In this document: positions 20,000-28,030 of the stretch, one piece after another
How the letters are laid out: each line of letters starts with the position of its first letter
How positions within the stretch are numbered: the first letter of the stretch is position 1
Source: Tridacna crocea
Lineage: Eukaryota > Mollusca > Bivalvia > Cardiida > Cardiidae
DNA: 64,000 bases
Direction of reading: 5' to 3'
Assembly (NCBI GenBank): GCA_943736015.1
Contig: OX031061.1
Coordinates: 14,703,290 to 14,767,289, forward strand
Position numbers and translations under genes: made by a program
Notes under the pieces: generated by a model
Seen by the model: only the letters and a program-made list of their open reading frames with translations
Databases searched by the model: none
Told to the model about the DNA's origin: nothing

Positions 20000-20509
20000 T
20001 CTAAGAAAAACCTTTCATTACCTCAATATTTCCAGAAGAATAGATGAAAATTCTGGTTACCAACAATTTCTCCTTTTTTCCGCAATGTTTTCAACTTTGA
20101 ATTTAGCATTCTTTCTCCTGGTCGTAAAAAGTCAAGAATCTGCAGAAAAAGGTTTAACAGCAAAGAGCTTATTACTGTTATACGAAATTGCTTGGGGGGG
20201 GGGACAACCAAAAAAAAAAAAAAAAAACCAACAACAACAACAACAACAGCAGGCAGTGTGCATACAATATCAGACTTCACTTTCTGTGCAGTCTACAATC
20301 CCTACTTTTAACTATCGTGAAAAAGAATCCTATATAAAACATTGTGGAAAAAAGGAGAAAATGCTGGTAACCAGTATTTTCTCCTTTTCCAACATTTTTT
20401 TCTACTCTATGAAAGTCAGAAATCATCATATTTAGAAGATTTAATTTGTAGTCTGCAAATGCTTTGAATTTGGTCAATTCCAAAAATTTGTCGTTTGGTA
20501 AAGAATTAA
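20000..20509. mobile_element. Two TTAA MITE copies around a low-complexity tract
   Basis: A degenerate copy at about 20000-20157 (CTGGTTACCAACAATTTCTCC centre) is followed by a G run, an A run and (CAA)n at about 20195-20250. Then comes an arm of foldback family 2 (CAGACTTCACTTTCTGTGCAGTC), which runs straight into a left-truncated TTAA MITE at 20293-20509 (right TTAA 20506-20509). The joint at 20293 looks like one palindromic element inserted into or recombined with another. Confidence 0.65.
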
Positions 20510-21348
20510 TTGTATGAAAGCCCTGGTGACAAGGTACATATCCTTACAGGTTGTAAACTCACTAATCGATTACTAACACAAATCCCTGAAGAAATTACGT
20601 AAGCATTTTCTAGAAATACATGTATTGAAATCTCAACAGCAGCAACAAAGTTTACATATGACCTTCAAACTTTCTTCTAAAAATGTAGCAGAACTAAAAA
20701 CATGAAATTTTCGAAAGGAACTACTTTTGGTTCTATGACCCGGAAGCTGACTGTTGCGATGTTACGCCTGTCGACCGAACCGGAACAGAATACTCTACCA
20801 ATGTGCATGCATTCTATTTTCTGTTTAACTTGTATACATTCAAATCTCGGTATTTTACAGTGGAAATCGTACAAAAACATGATCAGATTAAACAATATTT
20901 GTAAATGTTATTGGAGCTGATAAAATCTCACACGTAAAGAAAAGTTTTGAAAATCACAAAATCAAATGAATTTCTTGTATACTTAGGTAAAACAGTTTTG
21001 CAAGCACTTATACATGTAGGTGTTCTCCTTGTGTTATAGATACTTGTCACGAAGAAAGAAAAATCTTTTTCATTTTTATAAAATACTAGTATACAAAAAT
21101 ATGTTACCTCACGAAAAAATACGTGCGGTACAAAAAAATTAATAAATTCTGGTAAACTCAGAACTGCCTTAAAACTGTATAAAGCTTATGAGCATTAATA
21201 TGAACAATTTCTTCATCTGTCGCAATATTTTCAGGTCATCTGCAGATAGATGAAACAAAACAAACAAACAAACAAAAAAAAAAAAAGTTACTTGAGAAAT
21301 ATCTAAATTATTTATTTGTTGAAATAAATGTTATAATACAACACTTAC

Positions 21349-21418
21349 CCGGGGCAGGAGCTGTCTTCACAGTCCAAAACAAAGCCAAACACAGAAACCC
21401 TTCAAGTGTGCGAGCCAT
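21349..21418 (-). CDS. Exon 1: signal peptide of a secreted protein
   Basis: On the minus strand, ATG at 21418 opens 23 codons plus one base before a consensus 5' splice site (CCCCGG|GTAAGTGT). The peptide MARTLEGFLCLALFWTVKTA is a textbook signal sequence: a basic start, a hydrophobic FLCLALFW core, and small residues before a likely cleavage after TA. The intron is phase 1 and the split Gly/Asp base joins exactly with exon 2 at 14641. A TATA box lies about 110 bp upstream. An in-frame upstream ATG in the same open frame (21523) is at the expected transcription start region and is not needed. Confidence 0.7.
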
Positions 21419-21525
21419 TGTCCGTACGTTAAAAATACGTTGTAAGAAATTCAGCAAACGAATAAAGTTCTGTCTGTCTTGTCGATCTTCTGATGAATGA
21501 ATACATTCAGTAACGGGTGACACGG

Positions 21526-21532
21526 TTTTATA
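21526..21532 (-). promoter_or_regulatory. TATA box of the secreted-protein gene
   Basis: Read on the minus strand: GGCGGTATAAAACCGTG. A start site about 30 bp downstream would fall near 21497, giving an ~80-nt 5' leader before ATG 21418. Only 18 bp separate this box from the TTAA MITE at 21551, so any upstream control must act across or within that element. Confidence 0.6.
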
Positions 21533-21550
21533 CCGCCAAAAACCAACCCT

Positions 21551-21780
21551 TTAACCCTTTACTGTACCCGAGTCTTAACGACCCTGACCAAAGAAAGCCT
21601 TTAGAAAACACTGTGGGAAAAGGAGAAAATGCTGGTAACCAGCATTTTCTCCTTTTCCCGCAACGTTTTCTATCCTCTCCAAAACGAATTTCAATTTTTG
21701 AGTTGCTTTTATTTCGTCGTCTACAAAAAGTTACAACTTGGACAAGTCTAAAATTTTGCCTTGTGGTGCAGGTTTTTGAA
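21551..21780. mobile_element. TTAA palindrome MITE in a promoter
   Basis: The left end TTAACCCTTTACTGTACCCG is at 21551. The palindrome at about 21603-21671 is almost perfect (GAAAACACTGTGGGAAAAGG ... CCTTTTCCCGCAACGTTTTC). The right flank is present (TTGGACAAGTCTAAAATTTTG) but the right TTAA is lost. Confidence 0.87.
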
Positions 21781-21876
21781 TAAAAAAGCGTATTTTCCAA
21801 ATAAGCAGGAAAAGATCAAATACGGAATATGTAAGACTATATTTGCACAGGATTAATTTTTACCTTATCGGACAAT

Positions 21877-21932
21877 TCAAATCACAGATCAGACATATTT
21901 TCTGCAATCTGACTGCAATTTATACTGTTCTT
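21877..21932. repeat. Foldback family 2, diverged
   Basis: GGACAATTCAAATCACAGAT and the inverted TCTGACTGCAATTTATACTG remain. Confidence 0.45.
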
Positions 21933-22039
21933 AAAGACACCGGAGGTCGTTAACAGTGTACAAATGCTCTCCCTTGCTTGAATATTGAAAGCCGTTCAAG
22001 TCTTAGAGAAATGAAGTATGGTTCAGATATTGATATAAA

Positions 22040-22135
22040 TTTATCGTTGAAGTTTATAAAACACTGTAGGAAAAGGAGAAACCGACGGCTACCTGCATTT
22101 ACTTCCCTTTTCTGCAATATCTTCACATTGTTTTC
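22040..22135. mobile_element. TTAA MITE palindrome remnant
   Basis: AAAACACTGTAGGAAAAGGAG, then a mutated centre (ACCGACGGCTACCTGC), then TTCCCTTTTCTGCAATATC. The flanks are not recognisable. Confidence 0.5.
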
Positions 22136-22164
22136 ATCGGCGTCGTTCGAACACCAAGCCCAAG

Positions 22165-22302
22165 GTCTGTATTCACCAACCATTCATGAGACTGTTTTTT
22201 GACCTATTCCTAAAGATGGTTTAGCCAATCAGATGTTGTGTTACTTTTAAATCTAGAGAACAAGAAAAAGAACATTCTTAAGAATGGTTGGTGAATACAG
22301 AC
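22165..22302. mobile_element. 138-bp element with perfect 21-bp inverted termini
   Basis: GTCTGTATTCACCAACCATTC at 22165-22185 is exactly complementary to 22282-22302. No coding capacity is present. I could not identify target duplications with confidence. Confidence 0.65.
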
Positions 22303-22534
22303 TCGGGTCATTTTATAAGGGTGACCTGTAGATGTTTCGGTAACAGACGAGTTCGGTAACAAAGCAATTATATTGTGTGTACGTTCTATGAGGTTCTTAA
22401 CACCTAATGTATGGCTTTGTTTTGTTCAAACCTTTTACTTTTACACTTTTCACCCATTTATCCCTTGATAGATAGGTTCGGTACCAGGAGAACTCGTACC
22501 CTGGAGAACTCCAATCTCAAGGGTACGAATTCTC

Positions 22535-22620
22535 CAGAGAGAGTTCTCCAAAGCATGGATAGGTGCACTGGATGTCGTGATATAACTGAAATACTGTAAA
22601 ACAACATACAATCAATCTTT
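22535..22620 (+). mobile_element. SINE 3' tail fragment
   Basis: AAAGCATGGATAGGTGCACTGGATG, TGATATAACTGAAATACTG and ACATACAATCAATC match the 3' region of family 3. It lies tail-to-tail with the minus-strand copy that follows. Confidence 0.5.
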
Positions 22621-22644
22621 CAGGTCATTGCTTACCTTTCACTT

Positions 22645-22885
22645 TTCAGTGATATCGCGTCGATCAGTGCACCTATCCAAGCTTTTCTGGAGTTCCTATA
22701 ACCAGTACTCGGCTCAATATTCTTTCTAAGCCACTGGCTGCTTTCCCACATAACCATTGTCGATGAATCCTGTCGAAATGACTATCATCAATCCTTGGAA
22801 AGAATATCGGCCGAGCCGGGAGTCGAGCCAGCGACATCCTGTTCTCCTGTTCTACCAACTGAGCCAAGGGGCTTGGCCCGGCAAT
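22645..22885 (-). mobile_element. tRNA-derived SINE (family 3), minus strand
   Basis: The complement reads CCCCTTGGCTCAGTTGGTAG (A box), then GCTGGCTCGACTCCCGGCTC (B box), then GATTGATGATAGTCATTTCG, GTGGGAAAGCAGCCAGTGGC and AGCTTGGATAGGTGCACTG. The order agrees with the plus-strand copy at 5878-6175 and it has the best-preserved head of this family. It is not a tRNA gene because the head has no closing acceptor stem. Confidence 0.75.
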
Positions 22886-23315
22886 TGGTTGTAAATACTT
22901 TATGGAATTTCCGTCCGTTATTTTCTTTGCAACAAGACCTAGTCATACCTCCTCGAGCTCGTTGGTGCTTGCTGGAAACTATGTATGAGACAAATATAAG
23001 ATGCTAAAAGAAGAAAAATGATTCGTGCTTCAAAATTCATACCAGTGACAAACAATATTTGACTCATACATAGGCTAATATGACAGGTCGAGTTACGAAA
23101 TTAAGGATACATAATACTTTTGTCAGATGGGGATTTTGAACTTCGATCAATTCTAGATCATAATTTCCAAATACATAAAACGATGCCATTATTCCCCTTG
23201 TGTTTTAGCCGCATAAAAGTAGTAATCCACCTCGATAAAGCCGTACTTGTTGTTTGTCCATCCGAGTACAAATCTCAACCTTCCCCCAAATAAGCCCGTC
23301 GTTTTACGTTTTGTC

Positions 23316-23432
23316 GTTACGAGCAATTTCTCCTTTTCCAACAGCGTTTTCTACCCCTTTGGTTAACCTTCCGCAATACAAATTCTTTGTCTTTTGAAGA
23401 GTGTAAAATTTGTCTTTTGGAAAATAGTTAAG
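23316..23432. mobile_element. TTAA MITE right-half fragment
   Basis: GAGCAATTTCTCCTTTTCC, CGTTTTCTACCCC and GAAGAGTGTAAAATTTGTC, ending in AGTTAAG. The left half is missing. Confidence 0.5.
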
Positions 23433-23682
23433 TAATCAAGTTCACCTAATAATCAACCCAATTATTATTTTGGCTCATCAGTGCAAACTCGCATTCTGCA
23501 AATTGATGAGTTTCTGGTCTTTGATGTTGATCGATTAATACAAAGTCATTCTAATATTGATAATAATCAAAACTGAAGTAAATTTTTATTTTTTTTTACA
23601 TGTATCCACCAATACAGTACCTCTAGCCTACATGTATATCATAAGAATGACTAGAAATAGGGTAACGTATCTTTAGACTCCG

Positions 23683-23757
23683 GGGCTAGAGGTACGGTAC
23701 TGTATCTCTAGCCATTTCTTTAATATAGGCTAGAGGTACGGTACGGTATCTCTAGCC
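23683..23757. repeat. Twin 30-31 bp palindromes in tandem
   Basis: GGCTAGAGGTACGGTAC...GTATCTCTAGCC occurs at 23683-23713 and again at 23728-23757, starting 45 bp apart. Each is a near-palindrome centred on GTAC. Related half-sites (GTACCTCTAGCC) occur just upstream near 23619. Confidence 0.8.
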
Positions 23758-23951
23758 ACTGCCAAAATATTAATGTCCTATCTTTTGGTCATTCAAAGCT
23801 AGCGTCAGCTCGATTACATGAACATCTATAGATCAGTTGTCAAAACTATCAAAATAAACAGAAATAATAGGACCATTTCAAAAGAGAAGATTCAGGCCTA
23901 AGAGCTTGCTAAATATATATAAATGAAATACATGTATATATCACTTGACAA

Positions 23952-24145
23952 AATTTTAGCATGCACCAAAATGAAAGCGTTTTCAGACGACAAACTGAAT
24001 ATATCCCGAATGATGAGTTTTGTCATTGAAAGGACATACAAGGTTATTTGGAAAAGGAGAAAATACTGGTCATAGGTATTTTCTACTTTGCATGGATTTT
24101 TTTAAAACAGCTTTCCCCAGGGTCGTCAAAATTTTGCATACGAAA
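23952..24145. mobile_element. TTAA MITE, strongly diverged
   Basis: AAAATGAAAGCGTTTTCAGACGACA flank, GGAAAAGGAGAAAATACTGG, an inverted CTATTTTCTAC-like arm, then CAGGGTCGTCAAAATTTTG. The termini are gone. Confidence 0.5.
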
Positions 24146-24289
24146 ACTCAGCAAACGATGTTTGGATTAAACATTTTGTTAACTATGTGGGTCATATTAA
24201 TTAATTAAACTAGTCTAATACGTCCCTTTGTCTATGGAGTACACAATGTAAACGGAACTGGACGTATCAGTGGACGAATGTTGACTCTT

Positions 24290-24779
24290 TGCAGCAAAGA
24301 AAATCCTTTGCAGCAAAGAGTATAGTCCGAAAAACTGGACAAAATGAGAGTCATTTGGAAAGATATTGATGAAAGTGAACTAGAACGTCAAAATTACTGA
24401 ATTGCGAGATTTAACTTTCGGAGTATACCAAATAAAACAAGCTCAATTGTACATGACAGAACACTCAGATGATGAGGGTGATTATAAGATTGGGAACACA
24501 AAGGTTTGATTGAGGCCCATATTCAGTCCAGGCACACATCGTCAAAAGTTCACAGTTTGTGGATAGAGTATATTGTTGGAATAACGCCAATGTTTCATCG
24601 GAGCAATAGTTATCGGATGTTGTGCTCATATTGCATCTGTGATATGGAACCTATCATATTACCGACATCAATCTGGAAAGCCCATAATGTCAAAGGAATT
24701 TTTCAATCATGTTGATGACGCAGTGCAGATATACCATTGGACTGATTCTGAACTTGAAAATGACTATGAAAATGAATGA
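24290..24779 (+). pseudogene. Decayed SWIM zinc-finger, transposon-type protein (C-terminal part)
   Basis: Translated segments in different frames line up in the order of a family of animal transposon-like proteins that end in a SWIM zinc finger. They are KMRVIWKDIDESELE (about 24340), then ELRDLTFGVYQIKQAQ (about 24400), then HIQSRHTSSKVHSLWIEY (about 24520), then VIGCCAHIASVIW (about 24616), and a hydrophilic tail ending at TGA 24777-24779. The CxxH half of the zinc finger (C-C-A-H) survives. The preceding WYCxC half is missing between about 24575 and 24605. At least three frame changes and one in-frame stop show it is dead. The family is recognised from memory of its motifs; the element class is uncertain. 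Confidence 0.7.
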
Positions 24780-25339
24780 AGATAGTCCTTTTAAAAATAT
24801 TCATAATCATGAATCACAGTCAATCAAAATTGATTTATTCTCCAAACAATACACCATACATCCTGTTAACATTTTATATGGCATCAAATTGATGTTGCAG
24901 ACCTAATTTTTACAAGAAAATATTAATTTGCTCATTTTGTCAGAATTTTTTGTCTCAAAATAGTAAATGAATATTAGAAAGACTTGGGTCTTTTTACAGC
25001 TCAAACAGAGATGATTTTAACAATGTTTGTCGCAATATGTTAATATTTTTTTCACTTCAAAATGATTCATTGTAATTGTTTCTGGGATATTCAAACATTT
25101 CATGGTAGAAATCACAAAGAAATCGGATCTAGTTGATAGAACAAAATCATTTATGCAGTTATGACCCATCCAGCCCTCCATACTTTACAGCTCTGAAACG
25201 CCCCTTTGGACACTGTTAATTTCTTAAATGTTTCAGATGGATAAAGTACACATGTATAGCATTCTTTCATATAAATTTCATGTGTGTTCTCGAGGGGTCT
25301 TTTTTCTTCATCAGTTTACCCACATCCTTTACAAAAAAC

Positions 25340-26050
25340 TAAGTACAAATACTTTATCATGTAAACAAGCAATGAAAATGTTCAACTTGAAATGGCTACT
25401 TTTCCTGAAATGTTCGTTGGACTTTTTTCAAAATCAATAGGGTTCAAGCAATCGATGATAAAAACAGGCTATGCAAGTTTCACTAAAAATCTGACCTAAA
25501 ATGCTGACTTTAATCGCATATACAAGAAAAGAAAATTTTCCCATACCATTCATTGGATTTTTTTCCCAAAACGATAGGGTTTAAGCTATTAATAAGATAA
25601 ACAAACTCTGCAAGTTTCATGGAAATCTGACTACAAAGATAGACTTTATCGTGTAAACAAGAGATGGAAATCCTAAACTTGAAATGGCTACTTTTCCGAT
25701 AATTGTTTATCAGATTTTGTTCAAAATTGATAGGGTCAAAGCTATGAGATAAACAAACTGTGCATGATTCATGAAAATCTGACCAAAAATGTAGATTTTA
25801 TCGCGTAAACAAGAAAAGAAAGTTTTCAACTTGAAATGGCTGCTTTTCCCATACTGTTTGTTGGATTTTTTTTTTTCAAAATCAATAGGGTTGAAGCTAT
25901 TGATTAGATAAACATCCTCTGCAAGTTTCATGCAAATCCGACCTCAAAGACACATTTTATCGCGTAAACAAGAATGGAAATCTTGAATTTGAAATAGCTA
26001 CTTTTCCCATATAGATTACCAGATTTTGTTCAAAATCAATAGGGTTTACT
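25340..26050. repeat. ~155-bp minisatellite, about five diverged units
   Basis: The anchor (A/G)ATAGGGT occurs at about 25436, 25574, 25729, 25885 and 26039, giving spacings of about 138, 155, 156 and 154. Other in-phase landmarks are GCAAGTTTCATG, AAATCTGAC, TTTATCGCGTAAACAAGA and GAAATGGCTACTTTTCC. A detached fragment (AAAGCTATTGATGAGATAAA to GTAAACAAGA) lies at about 26450-26530. Confidence 0.85.
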
Positions 26051-26258
26051 ATACTATAATATAATGTACTATACTTTTTATTGAAGCTTTAAACACTTGC
26101 AGCGTTTCTAGCCATAACAATATATACATGATGTAACAGACATATTATACAAAGGTCGATACAAAAAAAGTCATCAAGTTTGAAATTAACATCAGACATA
26201 CCGGTACTACAATCATCCCAGATATGTTTATATATTTAACAGACTTGTTTCCTTATTG

Positions 26259-26322
26259 GATAGTGCAGGTTCAAAATCGGACCGCATGTTCTGTGCAGTC
26301 TAATTTCGATCCGTACTGCCCA
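26259..26322. repeat. Foldback family 2, diverged
   Basis: GATAGTGCAGGTTCAAAATC and the inverted GTGCAGTCTAATTTCGATCC with CACTGC-like ends remain. Confidence 0.55.
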
Positions 26323-26580
26323 CATGTATATGGTAGCGCTTAACAGCGTACCGCTAAATAAATAACAATAATGAAAGTTAAACCAGAGCATTTCATAGAA
26401 CTACGAACTGCTTCTTAATTTATTTGCGAAATATATAAACTTAGAAAACTTAAAGCTATTGATGAGATAAATAAACTGTGCAAGTTTCACGAAAATCTGA
26501 CGAAAAATGCAGACTTTATCGCGTAAACAAGACGGACAGATGGAAGGACGGACGACGGAAACCATGCCATGACATAACAA

Positions 26581-27053
26581 GGGTGACAACCTACGTCATA
26601 GCAGGGGTGTGGGAATAGTCACCATTTTGTGCGCAAAGTGCAGATAAAGATATATGTATCTAAAATTTACTTAGAATACCTACGTCATGTGGTGACGGTA
26701 AATATATTTTTCCTATTCGTAAAATCAAAATGCCATGAAACAATGTTGTAGCTCTAAATACTTTGAACAACACAATTATTCTTAACGGCATTCTATACGA
26801 CATCTTTTTTTAAATCACACATGTGTCACCGGCTTCGAAAATTGTGCAGAGGTAATTGCATAATCAACGAAACTAATGAACAAAATATTAATGTATATTT
26901 AACAAAAAAGTTGTCAGGTACCATATGCACTGCTTTGTTCGGACTGATCTTCAATAACAATAATGTACAAGCTGAAAAACTTACCTTTTTAAAACGAAAA
27001 TGGCGGATTTGAAATGTCTAAGATGACGTATGTTATGACGTAGGTTACAACCC
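26581..27053. mobile_element. Non-autonomous TIR element, about 473 bp
   Basis: The left end GGGTGACAACCTACGTCATA (26581 on) pairs with the complement of TATGACGTAGGTTACAACCC (to 27053), about 23 bp with three or four mismatches. No transposase-like frame lies inside. A 13-bp stem, 3-nt loop hairpin (AGCTCTGCTGGCT, TTC, AGCCAGTAGAGCT) follows at 27062-27090. Confidence 0.6.
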
Positions 27054-27475
27054 CTGACAGAAGCTCTGCTGGCTTTCAGCCAGTAGAGCTAATAACACGT
27101 GGTAATGAGTCATCTTGGTGTGTTGATTGGCGTCCGCCCAGAGTAACTCTCTATGTCCTGAAGGAAGACACAAAAAATCAGGGTTGGAATAATGGGTTGG
27201 ATTTATAGATCAAAATACTACAAACAAAATATTGTTGAGGGAAAAAAAGTAAATAACATTTTTATATGTTAAAACAATAAGGAGAACAGAGGAAGAAAAT
27301 GAAATTGGTTTTGGGTGCGTCTCGACTTTACAATCCAATCTCATTACATAACGGAATGAATCTGGGTAGGCAGCGTAGCCAACTGCTCTACTCAAGCTTC
27401 AGAGAGAAACAGGTACCTCTTATATGAAGTATTGTTAACCCTCTGGCTGCTTATCGCGTCTCACAGACCTTTTGC

Positions 27476-27540
27476 GGACAGCGTAGATCCAAGATCAGAC
27501 TGCACAGAACGTGCAGCCTGATCTTGGATCTACACTGTCC
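27476..27540. repeat. Foldback family 2, best copy
   Basis: A 65-bp palindrome: GGACAGCGTAGATCCAAGAT ... ATCTTGGATCTACACTGTCC, loop AGAA within TGCACAGAACGTGCA. Only two arm mismatches are present. Confidence 0.88.
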
Positions 27541-27827
27541 GATGAGGAGATATTATTCCCAAAATCACAACTTTGAAATGGCAGTATTTTGGGTTTTCCT
27601 ATCGAAATGAAAATTTCATTTTAGTTATTTAGCGGGACATGAGTTAAACTATCTAACATCGACCTTTACCATGTCTTTTTCGGAAGGTGGGGTTCACAGA
27701 AATTTCCTGTCCAGATTTATGACTTCACATGTGATTACCTTGTATCAAAAAAGTCTTTAATAACATTGGTCATTCAAAAAAAATGATAGCCTACTTTCTT
27801 ATAATAAATCAATTTTCAGCGTCACTA

Positions 27828-28030
27828 CAGTGCTTGAAAAAACCAAAACAAGGTCTTCTGCCACCCTGTTTTCTTTATGTTTGCCCATTTTCAGTGAAAT
27901 CTGGCATGTGTGGATGTGTGGATGGTGCATGCCTGGCAGTTGGCCAAGGACTGCCCAGCTGCCTTTAAAGAATGCTTTAAATCCACATTTATGCCGTTTT
28001 CTTTTCACTGTTTTTGATCGATATGAAATA
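27828..28030. repeat. Outlying fragment of the satellite unit (conserved block)
   Basis: CTTGAAAAAACCAAAACAAGG, CCCATTTTCAGTGAAATCTG and GCCTTTAAAGAATGCTTTAA align with the part of the array unit represented by 62016-62190. It differs at many positions and is joined directly to the subrepeat region at about 28025, a junction not seen in the array. Confidence 0.8.

Noticed and set aside
20677-20920. Overlapping 72-codon frames on both strands with somewhat raised GC
   Set aside because: A weak 3' splice site (GTTAAACAG, minus strand) exists, but the phase does not fit between exons 1 and 2 and no donor is convincing.
26960-26990. Possible 5' splice site (AAAAAG|GTAAGTTT, minus strand)
   Set aside because: It lies inside the TIR element with no open frame leading into it.
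27062-27090. Hairpin as a transcription terminator
   Set aside because: The stem is clear, but stem-loop terminators of this kind are bacterial and the context is eukaryotic. It has no following T tract.
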